Shown here one piece after another: positions 1-8,256 of a DNA stretch of 50,541 bases. The stretch is from Labedaea rhizosphaerae. GTDB lineage: Bacteria; Actinomycetota; Actinomycetes; Mycobacteriales; Pseudonocardiaceae. The stretch is from contig NZ_SNXZ01000013.1 in assembly GCF_004362825.1 (NCBI RefSeq), positions 1 through 50,541 on the forward strand. The letters run 5' to 3'. The translations under genes were made by a program, and so were the position numbers. Every line of letters starts with the position of its first letter. Position 1 is the stretch's first letter. The notes under the pieces are model-generated. The model was given only the letters and a program-made list of their open reading frames with translations. It was not told the origin of the DNA and made no database searches.

Positions 1-88
1 GGGCTACCGACTCGGGCCGTCACCCCGGCTTCCGCCTAGTTCCTACCACAAGCCCCATCCAAGGGCCCGCACGGAAGAGGGTGCACTA
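1..88 (+). other. Left edge, possible tail of an upstream gene
   Basis: Read from base 1, one frame stays open until a TAG at 37-39 and could be the last dozen codons of an upstream gene. In related clusters a SWIM zinc-finger gene often sits here, but the piece is too short to identify. The rest is the leader of the next gene, with a GGAAGAGG ribosome-binding site at 73-80. Confidence 0.25.
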
Positions 89-1558
89 GTGACCGGCTGG
101 GATGACCTCGTGGCCACCGCCATGCTGGGCACCGCTCGCCGCCCCGCGCCGGTCGACACGCTCCCGGGCCCCATCCGGGAGCACCTCGACCCCACCGGCG
201 ACCCGGCCCACGACCTCCTCGCCGCCGCCGCGCTCCTCGGCGGCTACCGCAAAGCAGGTACGAGAGCCGTCACCGACAGCACGCCGGTGCCCGCCGCCGA
301 ACCCGATCCGCGCCCGGTGGTCCGCGACGCGGCTGCCACCCGCCTCGGGCGCATCCTCAACGGTGACCACGCGGATCTGCTCGGCGAGTGGCTCACCGCC
401 GCCGCGGCCGCCGGCTACCGCCCACCGCCCGAGCACCTGCCCGCCCTGGCCGACGCCGCGCGCGCCAAATCCGCCCTGCGTCCGCTGGTCGCCGCGGCCG
501 CGGGCACCGAGGCCGCCTGGCTCGGCGCGATCCGGCCCGACTGGGCCTTCCTCGGCACCCACGCGACCACCGACACCGACGACGCCTGGCGCTTCGGCAG
601 CCCGGCCCAGCGCCGCGCCTGGCTCGCCGGCGCGCTGCGCACCGAGCCCGAGGCCGCCCGCAAGGCCCTCCAGGAGACCTGGTCGGCCGAACCGGCCGAG
701 TCCCGCGTCGACCTGCTCGAGGTGCTGGGTGCCGCCTTGAAACCCGAGGACGCCGCGTTCCTCGAACGGGCCCTCGACGACCGCGCCCAGGACGTCCGCA
801 GGCTCGCGGGCGAACTTCTGTCCTGCCTGCCTGGCTCCGAGTTGGGGCGCCGGATGGCCGAGCGCATGGCCGCGCTCGTCTCCGTGCGCCGCCGCTCGCT
901 CGGCCGGCGCGGCGTGCTGGTCTTCGAGCTGCCCACCGAGTGCGACGACGCCATGAAACGCGACGGCATCGTCGCGTCCCCGCCCAAGGGCACCGGGCAG
1001 CGGGCGTGGTGGCTGCGCCAGTTGCTGGCCGCCACCCCACTGTCCTTTTGGGACCAGTACGCCGACAGCCCGGCCGACCTGTTGCGCATGCCGTTCACCG
1101 GCGCCGACGGCGATACCGACGACGCGGTCGTGCTGGCCGGGCTCGCCGGTGCGGCCGCCCGCCAGCACGATCCCGCCTGGGCGCGGGCACTGCTCGAGGC
1201 CGACCCGGCCGGCCCGCACGTCGCCGACCTGGTCGCCGTGCTGCCCACGGACGAGTGGACCGCGATCATCTCGGGCATCGCGACCCGGGTCACCGCGGCC
1301 CAGTTCGCCGAGCTGACCGTGTCCCTGCCGCGCCCCTGGCCAGTGTCGCTGGGCAAGGTCGTGCTCGACTGGCTCGACGGGCGACCCAACGAACGCGCCG
1401 TCGCCTGGGCGGCCGGGGTGGCCGCGCGGGCCGTGCCCAAGGAATGCCTCGACCACCCCATGATCACCAGGGAGGGTCAGCCGGCGGCCGCACCGTGGCG
1501 GGTGCAGCTGGTCCAGACCCTTCTGTTCCGCCGTCGTCTCCACGAGGAGTTGTCGTGA
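89..1558 (+). CDS. DUF5691 family protein of a MoxR/VWA cluster
   Basis: This 489-residue soluble protein has no signal peptide or membrane segment. It is rich in Ala, Leu and Arg helices, suggesting an alpha-helical repeat scaffold. The GTG start is chosen because GGAAGAGG lies 8 bases upstream. Its stop overlaps the GTG of the ATPase gene (GTGA), so the two are translationally coupled. I assign DUF5691 from the overall sequence character and from its fixed place beside MoxR, DUF5682 and VWA genes in actinobacteria. No catalytic motif is evident and the molecular role is unknown. It may be an adaptor or substrate-recognition part of the ATPase machine (inference). Confidence 0.75.
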   Translation: MTGWDDLVATAMLGTARRPAPVDTLPGPIREHLDPTGDPAHDLLAAAALLGGYRKAGTRAVTDSTPVPAAEPDPRPVVRDAAATRLGRILNGDHADLLGEWLTAAAAAGYRPPPEHLPALADAARAKSALRPLVAAAAGTEAAWLGAIRPDWAFLGTHATTDTDDAWRFGSPAQRRAWLAGALRTEPEAARKALQETWSAEPAESRVDLLEVLGAALKPEDAAFLERALDDRAQDVRRLAGELLSCLPGSELGRRMAERMAALVSVRRRSLGRRGVLVFELPTECDDAMKRDGIVASPPKGTGQRAWWLRQLLAATPLSFWDQYADSPADLLRMPFTGADGDTDDAVVLAGLAGAAARQHDPAWARALLEADPAGPHVADLVAVLPTDEWTAIISGIATRVTAAQFAELTVSLPRPWPVSLGKVVLDWLDGRPNERAVAWAAGVAARAVPKECLDHPMITREGQPAAAPWRVQLVQTLLFRRRLHEELS

Positions 1559-2643
1559 CCGTGCCCCAGCAGGTCCTGCGCCCGCACGCCGAGCAGGACT
1601 ACGCCGACGAGCTGACCGCGCTGCGGGCCGCCGACGACCGCGACCGGCCGCCGTCCTGGCTGATGTCGCCGTGGGCGGTCGTCACGTACTTGCTGGGTGG
1701 CGAACTGCGCGACGGCACCGTGATCTCCCCGAAGTACATCGGGCCGAAGCGGCTGGTCGAGGTGGCCGTGGCCACGCTGGCCACCGACCGCGCGCTGCTC
1801 CTGCTCGGCGTGCCCGGCACGGCGAAGACGTGGGTGTCCGAGCACCTCGCCGCAGCGATCAGCGGCGACTCCACGCTGATGGTCCAGGGCACGGCGGGCA
1901 CCGCCGAGGAAGCCATCCGCTACGGCTGGAACTACGCCCGCCTCATCGCCGAAGGTCCGACCGAGCAGGCCATGGTGTCGAGCCCGGTGATGCGCGCGAT
2001 GGCCGACGGCAAGATCGCCCGCCTCGAAGAGCTCACCCGCATCCCGGCCGACGTGCAGGACACGTTGATCACGATCCTGTCCGAGAAGACCCTGCCGGTG
2101 CCCGAACTGAACACCGAAGTTCAGGCGCGCAAGGGTTTCAACGTGATCGCCACCGCCAACAACCGCGACCGCGGCGTGAACGAGCTCTCCAGCGCTCTGC
2201 GCCGCCGGTTCAACACGGTGGTCCTGCCGCTGCCCGATACCCCCGAGGCCGAGGTCGAGATCGTCAGCAGGCGCGTCCAGCAACTCGGCGCCGCGCTCGA
2301 ACTGCCCGCCAAGGACGCCGAGCTCGCCGAGATCCGGCGCGTCGTGACGGTGTTCCGCGAGCTGCGGTCCGGGCGCACGGAGGACGGCCGCACCGCGGTG
2401 AAGTCGCCGTCGGGCACGTTGTCCACGGCCGAGGCGATCAGTGTGCTGACCGGTGGGCTCGCACTCTGCGCGCACTTCGGCGACGGCGTGCTGCGGGCCC
2501 ACGACGTGGCCGCGGGCATCCTCGGCGCGGTGGTCAAGGACCCGACGGCCGATCGCGTGGTGTGGACCGAGTACCTGGAGACCGTGGTCCGCGAGCGCGA
2601 GGGCTGGGCCGACTTCTACCGGGCCTGCCGGGAACTGACCTGA
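1555..2643 (+). CDS. MoxR-type AAA+ ATPase
   Basis: This 362-residue AAA+ ATPase belongs to the MoxR/YehL-like group. The Walker A motif GVPGTAKT is at residues 85-92. The Walker B position reads RLEEL (156-160), with Glu replacing the usual Asp before the catalytic Glu. Sensor 1 is ATANN (199-203), and an arginine-finger region RRRF lies at 216-219. The GTG at 1555 is chosen because it overlaps the upstream stop and gives a normal family length; the frame is open far upstream only by chance. MoxR ATPases usually work with VWA proteins to remodel or mature a client, as Mg-chelatase and RavA/ViaA do. Here the expected partner is the VWA protein at 4984. The client is unknown. Confidence 0.9.
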   Translation: MTVPQQVLRPHAEQDYADELTALRAADDRDRPPSWLMSPWAVVTYLLGGELRDGTVISPKYIGPKRLVEVAVATLATDRALLLLGVPGTAKTWVSEHLAAAISGDSTLMVQGTAGTAEEAIRYGWNYARLIAEGPTEQAMVSSPVMRAMADGKIARLEELTRIPADVQDTLITILSEKTLPVPELNTEVQARKGFNVIATANNRDRGVNELSSALRRRFNTVVLPLPDTPEAEVEIVSRRVQQLGAALELPAKDAELAEIRRVVTVFRELRSGRTEDGRTAVKSPSGTLSTAEAISVLTGGLALCAHFGDGVLRAHDVAAGILGAVVKDPTADRVVWTEYLETVVREREGWADFYRACRELT

Positions 2644-4862
2644 TGCCGGTCGCGACCCCCGTCCGAGCCGAACCGGCCGAGGTCCGGCTGCTCGGCATCC
2701 GCCACCACGGCCCCGGTTCGGCGCGGGCCGTGGCGGCCGAGCTGGCCGAGTACCGGCCGGACATCGTCCTGATCGAGGGGCCGCCCGAGGCCGACGGCAT
2801 CGTCCACCTCGCCGCCGACCCCGGCATGCGGCCACCGGTGGCGCTGCTCGCACACGCGGTCGACGACGCGACGGCGGCCGCGTTCTGGCCGTTCGCCGTG
2901 TTCAGCCCCGAGTGGCAGGCGATCCAGCACGCGCTCGCCGAGAACGTGCCGGTCCGGTTCTGCGACCTGTCGGTGGCCGTCCAGTTCGCCGACAAGTCGC
3001 CCGATCGCGGCGGCTCGGGCGACCCGCTCGCCGAGCTGGCCGCCGCTGCCGGCTACGACGACCCGGAGCGCTGGTGGGACGAGGTCGTCGAACACCGCCG
3101 CGGCGACGAATCGCCCTTCGAAGCCATCGCCGACGCCATGACGGCCTTGCGGGAAGACCGCGCCGCGCAGGGGATTCGTGAGCAGCGCCGGGAAGCGTCC
3201 ATGCGCAACGGGATCCGCGCCGCGCGTAAGGAGGGCTTCGAACGGATCGCCGTGGTGTGCGGGGCGTGGCACGTGCCCGCGCTGCGCGAGCCACTGCCCC
3301 CGGCGACACACGACCGCAAGCTGTTGACCGGCCTGCCGAAGCGCAAGGTCACGTGCACGTGGGTGCCGTGGACGCACGGCCGGCTCGCCAGCACCAGCGG
3401 CTACGGCGCGGGCATCACCTCGCCCGGCTGGTACCACCACCTGTTCACCACCACGGAGAACGTCACCGCGAGCTGGCTGACCCAGGTGGCGCGGGTGCTG
3501 CGGGCCGAGGACCTACCCGTCTCCAGCGCGCACGTGATCGAAGCCGTCCGGCTCGCCGACACGCTCGCCGTGCTGCGTGAGCGCGGCCTCGCCGGGCTCG
3601 CCGAGGTCACCGAGGCGACCCGCTCGGTGCTGTGCGGTGGCAACGACGTGCAGCTCGACCTGGTCACCCGCCGCCTCGTGGTGGGGGAGCTGCTGGGCGC
3701 CGTGCCCGACGAGACCCCGCAAGCGCCGGTCGCCGCCGACCTGACGGCGCGGGCCAAGTCGTTGCGGTTGCGCCGCGACGCGCTGGAACGCGAGATCGAC
3801 ATCGACCTGCGTGCGCCGAACGGCACGGCGAAATCCCAGTTGCTGCACCAGTTGCGGCTGCTCGGCATCGACTGGGGTGTGCCGTCGATGTCGGCGCGCC
3901 GTGGCACCGGCACGTTCCGCGAGACGTGGACCTTGTGCTGGCAGCCGGAGTTCGAGGTCGACCTGATCGCCGCTGGCGTGCACGGCACCACGGTGCCCGG
4001 CGCCGCCGCCAACACCCTGCGCGACGAGATCAGCGACGACGCGCCCTTGGCGGTGATCACCACCGCGGTCGAGGATTGCCTGCTGGCCGGCCTGGCCGAT
4101 GCCCTGCCCGACGTGTTGTCCGCTTTGGACACCCGAGCCGCCGCCGACACCGACGCGACGCACTTGATGGCCGCATTGCCTGCCCTGGCCCGGGCCGCGC
4201 GCTACGGCGACGTCCGCGAGACCGACACCGGCCAGTTGCGCGAGGTGGCGCAACGCATGCTGGCCCGGGTGTGCGCGGGTCTTGTCCGTGCGGCCCAAGG
4301 CATCGACGAGGAAGCGGCGATCGAGATGAGCCGCCTGGTCGAAGGCGTGCACGGTGCCGTCGGCCTGCTCGAAGGCGCGACCGAGCCCTGGCTGGGCGCG
4401 TTGACCGCCCTGGCCAACCGTGATGGCGTTCCGCCTTTGCTGGCGGGCAAGGTCGTCCGCCTGCTGAACGACGCCCAGCGACTGGACTCGGTCGAGGTGG
4501 CCCTGCGCCTGGGCCGGGCGCTGACCCCCGGCGTGACCCCGGCCGCCGCGGCCGGTTACATCGAGGGCTTCTTCGCCGGCGGTGCCCTGGTCCTGGTGCA
4601 CGACGAACGCCTGTTGCGCGTGGTCGACGAGTGGCTGACGGCGGTCCCGCCGGAGGCGTTCGTCGAGGTGCTTCCCTTGCTGCGCAGGACGTTCGGCGCC
4701 TTCGCGTGGCCGGAACGAAGGTCGATCGGCGAACGCGCCGCCGCCCTGGACCGTCCCGGCGCCCGACCGGCGAACACCGAGAACCCCGTCGACGACGACC
4801 GCGGCCGCGCGGTTCTCCCAGTGATATCAAGGCTTCTGCGCGCGAGCGGAGGAGCAAGATGA
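2643..4862 (+). CDS. DUF5682 family protein
   Basis: This is a 739-residue cytoplasmic protein. The N-terminus carries the characteristic LGIRHHGPGSARAV stretch (about residues 17-30), then LIEGPPEAD (43-51) and VCGAWHVPAL near residue 205. The spaced His/Glu motifs resemble those of the EreA/ChaN/TraB-like superfamily, so a metal- or ligand-binding or hydrolytic N-terminal domain is possible (inference). The remainder looks helical. The ATG overlaps the ATPase stop (ATGA), showing coupling. The last codons contain GGAGGAG (4848-4854), which serves as ribosome-binding site for the small ORF that follows. E. coli yehM appears to be the equivalent gene in the yehLMPQ cluster. Function is unknown. 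Confidence 0.85.
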   Translation: MPVATPVRAEPAEVRLLGIRHHGPGSARAVAAELAEYRPDIVLIEGPPEADGIVHLAADPGMRPPVALLAHAVDDATAAAFWPFAVFSPEWQAIQHALAENVPVRFCDLSVAVQFADKSPDRGGSGDPLAELAAAAGYDDPERWWDEVVEHRRGDESPFEAIADAMTALREDRAAQGIREQRREASMRNGIRAARKEGFERIAVVCGAWHVPALREPLPPATHDRKLLTGLPKRKVTCTWVPWTHGRLASTSGYGAGITSPGWYHHLFTTTENVTASWLTQVARVLRAEDLPVSSAHVIEAVRLADTLAVLRERGLAGLAEVTEATRSVLCGGNDVQLDLVTRRLVVGELLGAVPDETPQAPVAADLTARAKSLRLRRDALEREIDIDLRAPNGTAKSQLLHQLRLLGIDWGVPSMSARRGTGTFRETWTLCWQPEFEVDLIAAGVHGTTVPGAAANTLRDEISDDAPLAVITTAVEDCLLAGLADALPDVLSALDTRAAADTDATHLMAALPALARAARYGDVRETDTGQLREVAQRMLARVCAGLVRAAQGIDEEAAIEMSRLVEGVHGAVGLLEGATEPWLGALTALANRDGVPPLLAGKVVRLLNDAQRLDSVEVALRLGRALTPGVTPAAAAGYIEGFFAGGALVLVHDERLLRVVDEWLTAVPPEAFVEVLPLLRRTFGAFAWPERRSIGERAAALDRPGARPANTENPVDDDRGRAVLPVISRLLRASGGAR

Positions 4863-4987
4863 CCAAGCCGGCCGCCCGCCGAACCCAAGCCGACCCATAC
4901 TCCGCCACTCCCGCCATAACCCCGCGACCAAAGCCGCAAGCCCACCAGCCCGGAGCCACCGGCCCTGAACCCAGGCGGACCCCATGA
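4859..4987 (+). CDS. Coupled 42-residue Pro-rich small ORF
   Basis: The ATG overlaps the DUF5682 stop (ATGA) and its own stop overlaps the ATG of the VWA gene (again ATGA). A near-perfect GGAGGAG lies at 4848-4854, four bases before the ATG. The peptide is basic and proline-rich (10 Pro in 42), has no membrane segment, and uses less biased third codon positions, including a rare ATA. It resembles no family I know. It could be a real small component or a translational bridge that carries ribosomes across an otherwise untranslated 120-base gap. Confidence 0.5.
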   Translation: MTKPAARRTQADPYSATPAITPRPKPQAHQPGATGPEPRRTP

Positions 4988-6141
4988 CCGACGATGAGCG
5001 GATGCGACGTTGGCGCCTCGTCTTGGGCGACCCGGCCGACAGCAGCTCCACATTGGACAAGGCCGATCAACAACTAGACCAGGCCCTGGCTGCCCTCTAC
5101 GACGCCGAACGCGACAACGGCCCCCGCTCCGGCGGCCTGGGCTCGTCGGCCCCGCGCGTGGCCCGCTGGCTGGGCGACATCCGCGAGTACTTCCCCAGCA
5201 GCGTCGTGCAGGTCATGCAGCGCGACGCCGTCGACCGCCTGGGCCTGACCCAGATGCTGCTGGAACCCGAACTGCTCGGCGCGGTCGAACCGGATGTGCA
5301 CCTGGTCGGCACCCTGTTGTCGCTGGGTGGCGTGCTTCCCGCGCGCACCAAGGAAACCGCGCGCCAAGTCGTGGCCAAGGTGGTCAAGCAGCTCGAGGAA
5401 CGCCTGGCCGAGAAGACCCGCTCGGCCGTCCGCGGCGCGCTCGACCGTGCCAACCGCACCCACCGCCCGCGCCACGCCGACATCGACTGGAACCGCACGA
5501 TCCGCGCCAACCTCAAGCACTTCTCGCCGGAGCTCGGCACGATCCTGCCCGAACGCCTGGTGGGCAACGGAAGGCGCGGCCAGAGCGTGCAACGCGAGGT
5601 GATCCTGGCCGTAGACCAGTCCGGTTCGATGGCGGAATCCGTTGTGTACGCGGGCATCTTCGGCGCGGTGCTGGCCTCGATGCCGTCGCTGCGCACCCAC
5701 ATGGTCGTGTTCGACACCTCCGTGATCGACCTGACCGAGCAGCTCGACGACCCGGTCGACGTCCTGTTCGGCACGCAGCTCGGCGGTGGCACCGACATCA
5801 ACCGCGCGTTGACCTACTGCCAGAGCCTGATCACCCGGCCGCCCGAGACCCTGCTCGTGCTGATCACCGACCTCTACGAGGGCGGCAACCGTGAGGAGAT
5901 GCTGCGCCGCATCGGCGGTTTCGTCGGTGCGGGCGTGCAGGTAGTGACGTTGCTGGCGTTGTCCGATTCCGGCGCGCCGTCCTACGACCACGACAACGCG
6001 GCGGCGCTCGCCGCGCTCGGTGTGCCGGCGTTCGCGTGCACGCCCGACCAGTTCCCGGACCTCATGGCCGCGGCGATCCGGCGAGCCGACCTCGCCGAGT
6101 GGGCAGGAGCGCAGAACCCGACGATCGACGGTGTTCGGTGA
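4984..6141 (+). CDS. VWA (CoxE-like) domain protein
   Basis: This is a 385-residue protein. A charged helical N-terminal half (residues 1-195) is followed by a von Willebrand factor A domain. The metal-ion-dependent adhesion site is complete: DQSGSM at 211-216, the Thr of GGGTD at 270, and the Asp of ITD at 296. No signal or membrane segment is present, so it acts in the cytoplasm. It is the expected partner of the MoxR ATPase, equivalent to YehP/ViaA-type proteins. The ATG overlaps the small ORF stop, and a modest AGGCGGA lies at 4973-4979. It is the last gene of the cluster; 55 bases separate it from the next gene. Confidence 0.88.
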   Translation: MTDDERMRRWRLVLGDPADSSSTLDKADQQLDQALAALYDAERDNGPRSGGLGSSAPRVARWLGDIREYFPSSVVQVMQRDAVDRLGLTQMLLEPELLGAVEPDVHLVGTLLSLGGVLPARTKETARQVVAKVVKQLEERLAEKTRSAVRGALDRANRTHRPRHADIDWNRTIRANLKHFSPELGTILPERLVGNGRRGQSVQREVILAVDQSGSMAESVVYAGIFGAVLASMPSLRTHMVVFDTSVIDLTEQLDDPVDVLFGTQLGGGTDINRALTYCQSLITRPPETLLVLITDLYEGGNREEMLRRIGGFVGAGVQVVTLLALSDSGAPSYDHDNAAALAALGVPAFACTPDQFPDLMAAAIRRADLAEWAGAQNPTIDGVR

Positions 6142-6154
6142 CGGGGCGGGCACC

Positions 6155-6160
6155 TAGCGT
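6155..6160 (+). promoter_or_regulatory. Possible -10 of the protease gene
   Basis: TAGCGT fits the actinobacterial TANNNT -10 pattern, about 37 bases before the protease ATG. No convincing -35 is seen. Confidence 0.3.
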
Positions 6161-6196
6161 GAAGGAGGCTTTGGTCCCGTCGGGGTAGGAGGAACC

Positions 6197-6721
6197 ATGC
6201 GCAGGTCGATCGCGGTCGTGGTGGCACTGATCGCACCGTTGAGCGGAATTCTCGCCGGAACCGCGGACGCCGCGCCGCGGTTGCAGACCGTCACCCTCTA
6301 CTACGACGCCTCCGATGCGCCGGACTACGCCGCGCAGATCGACCAGGCCGCCGCCAACTGGAACGGCCTGACCACGAACGTGAAGCTCCAAGCCGGCGCC
6401 GGCGCGACGATCACCATCCACGAAACCGACGACGGCCAGGGCTCGTACACCCAGACCGACGGGCACGGCCACGGCGACATCTACATCGACAAGCAGCAAG
6501 TGGCCGAAGGATTCGACCCGACCCGCATCGCCGCGCACGAACTGGGTCACAACATGGGCCTGCCGGACGACTACACCGGCCCGTGCAGCGAAGTCATGTC
6601 CGGCCACGGCCCGGGCACCTCGTGCACCAACGCGATCCCGGACGCCAACGAGGTGGCCCAGGTAGACGAGAACTTCGCCAACGGCCTGCTCGCCGCCACG
6701 CCTCGCCACAAAGCCGCCTGA
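6197..6721 (+). CDS. Secreted snapalysin-type metalloprotease
   Basis: This is a 174-residue preprotein. The signal peptide has Arg-Arg at residues 2-3, a hydrophobic core at 5-20 and probable cleavage after ADA (residues 23-25). The zinc site is HELGH at 114-118 followed by Gly121 and Asp124, the HExxHxxGxxD pattern of peptidase family M7 (snapalysin, the small neutral protease of Streptomyces). A VMS Met-turn follows near 133, and Cys130 and Cys143 could form a disulfide. The product should be an extracellular Zn endopeptidase. The start has a strong AGGAGG. It appears monocistronic and faces the TetR gene convergently. Confidence 0.9.
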   Translation: MRRSIAVVVALIAPLSGILAGTADAAPRLQTVTLYYDASDAPDYAAQIDQAAANWNGLTTNVKLQAGAGATITIHETDDGQGSYTQTDGHGHGDIYIDKQQVAEGFDPTRIAAHELGHNMGLPDDYTGPCSEVMSGHGPGTSCTNAIPDANEVAQVDENFANGLLAATPRHKAA

Positions 6722-6781
6722 ACCTTCCGTCCATTCGTCAGCCGCCCGCAATCGCCCGCCGATGACGGGATAGCCAGCTTC

Positions 6782-7101
6782 CTAGCAGCGCTAGTTTTCC
6801 TAGCACCGCTAGCTTTCGACGGCGCCGCTGGTTCGCCTGCTTGCTGGTGCCGGCCATTCCTAGCGTTGCTAGATCTAGCATTGCTAGTTGGCCTGGGGGA
6901 GCCGGCGACGCGGTTGCCCGATGTAGTCTGGGGCTTCCGTCCTGTTACCCGTGCCTGTGAGTGCCACCTGCGTGCGGTTTCCTAGCGCCGCTAGCTTTTG
7001 GCGGCGCCCCTGGTCCGTCTGCTTGCTGGCGGTCATTTCTAGCGTTGCTAGATCTAGCACCGCTTGTTTCCTTGGCGCAGCCCGATTCCTAGCGGTGCTA
7101 G
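6782..7101. repeat. Eight copies of palindrome CTAGC-NNN-GCTAG
   Basis: Perfect 13-base palindromes lie at 6782-6794, 6800-6812, 6860-6872, 6875-6887, 6982-6994, 7039-7051 and 7089-7101. A degenerate copy ending GCTTG is at 7054-7066. The centre is always [A/G]NN. Two copies are paired two bases apart at 6860-6887, and a perfect/degenerate pair is three bases apart at 7039-7066. A larger unit of about 88 bases (6799-6887) recurs with roughly 80% identity at 6981-7066, 182 bases downstream. The array fills the gap between two convergent genes. CTAG is normally rare in bacterial genomes, so this density is remarkable. Folding as RNA hairpins, a REP-like element or a protein-binding array are all possible. 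Confidence 0.9.
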
Positions 7102-7112
7102 CTTTCGGACTT

Positions 7113-7131
7113 CGGGCAGCGAGGCTGCCCG
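7113..7131 (-). terminator. Hairpin after the TetR gene
   Basis: A perfect 8-base stem (7113-7120 with 7124-7131) has a 3-base loop and starts 7 bases past the TetR stop on the minus strand. No U-tract follows, as is common in actinobacterial terminators. Confidence 0.5.
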
Positions 7132-7137
7132 GCATGC

Positions 7138-7866
7138 CTAGGGCTTCCGGGAGATCAGCACGTCGATCCCGTCCAGAATCCGGCCGAGCCCGAAGTCCAC
7201 ATCGTCGTCCTCGATGGGACCATCGGAGTAACCGCCGCCGGTCATCACCTGGGCGAGCCGCGGGTAGCCGCGTTCGATCAACCGCGGCACCAGGAACCCG
7301 GCGAGCCGCGCGGGATCCACTGCGGGTTCCGTGCGATCGGTCAGGTCGCGGTCCAGTTGCGCGGTGCTGCGGGCGTACCCGTCCAGCAACATCGCGCACC
7401 CCAGGACGTCGCCGGGAGTGAGCCCGCAACCGTCCATTGCGGACAAGAAGACCTCCAGCCAGCGCAAGAGGTTCGGCGTCGACGGTGCGCCACGTACGGG
7501 TGCGTCCACCAGCCACGGCCGTGCGCGCATCCGGGCGAGCATCGCCTGCACCCACCGCGTGCACGCCTCCCGCCAGTCCGTGCTCGCCTCGATGTCGTCC
7601 GGCGGCAGGCCCCACGCCGCGTCGACCATGAGCACGATCAGTTCGTCCCGGCTCGCCACGTACCGGTACAGCGCGTTGGCGGTGATCTTGAGTTGCCGCG
7701 CGATCCGCGGCATGGACAGCGCCGCATAGCCCTCGGCGTCGGCCACCGCGATCGCCGCGGCCACCACGGAGTCGACGCTGTGGGCGGGCTTCGGCCCGCG
7801 GCGCACACCCTGTTCGGCCCCGTCCCAGGCCAGGACGAGGCCGGGCGGGAGTAGCTCGTCGGTCAC
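7138..7866 (-). CDS. TetR-family regulator
   Basis: This is a 242-residue regulator. The N-terminal region (about residues 28-75) contains a TetR helix-turn-helix, with MPRIARQLKITANALYRYVA as its recognition segment. The rest is a ligand-binding helical domain of the TetR C-terminal type. The GTG at 7866 is chosen over an upstream start at 8001 because GGAGAGG lies 7 bases before it and the longer N-terminus looks non-coding. It is divergent from the small membrane protein and ABC transporter genes, which it probably represses in response to a ligand the transporter exports. A perfect 17-base palindrome in the intergenic region is the likely operator. Confidence 0.88.
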   Translation of the reverse strand: MTDELLPPGLVLAWDGAEQGVRRGPKPAHSVDSVVAAAIAVADAEGYAALSMPRIARQLKITANALYRYVASRDELIVLMVDAAWGLPPDDIEASTDWREACTRWVQAMLARMRARPWLVDAPVRGAPSTPNLLRWLEVFLSAMDGCGLTPGDVLGCAMLLDGYARSTAQLDRDLTDRTEPAVDPARLAGFLVPRLIERGYPRLAQVMTGGGYSDGPIEDDDVDFGLGRILDGIDVLISRKP

Positions 7867-7964
7867 TGTTGCGCCTCTCCGGATTTCTCCGCCGATCTCG
7901 TGGTGCGAGGAAAGGGAGGGTCGCATTCTCTCGTACTCCTCATCGGTGTGAGTATCTGCTAGAC

Positions 7965-7981
7965 CCATGAACAGTTCATGG
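7965..7981. promoter_or_regulatory. Palindromic operator candidate
   Basis: CCATGAACAGTTCATGG is a perfect 17-base palindrome around a central A. It sits 99 bases from the TetR start and 41 bases before the ATG of the small membrane protein. Size and position are typical of a TetR operator. Confidence 0.6.
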
Positions 7982-8022
7982 CTTACACTGATTCTAGACA
8001 CACTCCGAACCTGGGGGAAGAG

Positions 8023-8256
8023 ATGACGACCGCCATGACCACCCGTTCGACGAAACTGACCGCCCTGTGCCGCGCGGTAACCCTGCTCTGGGCTGCCGTC
8101 TCCGGTGTCCAGTTCACGATCTGGCTGATCATGTGCCTGGTCAGCGGCGGCTTCGCCCCCGCCATGTGGTGGCTCTGGACCGCCATCGGCGGCGGCCTCG
8201 TGGTCAGCGCCCTCTGGCTCGCCACCCAGCGCGCCCGCGGCGAGCGTGCCGCATGA
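8023..8256 (+). CDS. Small two-TM membrane protein
   Basis: This 77-residue protein has two predicted membrane helices (about residues 17-40 and 46-66) and a short basic C-terminus. The ATG at 8023 follows GGGGGAAGAG, a good ribosome-binding site; an upstream start would run through the operator palindrome. Its stop overlaps the ATPase ATG (ATGA), so it is translated with the transporter and may be an accessory or regulatory subunit. I do not recognise the family. Confidence 0.7.
   Translation: MTTAMTTRSTKLTALCRAVTLLWAAVSGVQFTIWLIMCLVSGGFAPAMWWLWTAIGGGLVVSALWLATQRARGERAA

Noticed and set aside
86-1543. 485-codon open frame on the minus strand opposite DUF5691
   Set aside because: It is an antisense shadow produced by high GC. 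It has no ribosome-binding site or recognisable motif, while the plus strand shows proper coupling and a good start.
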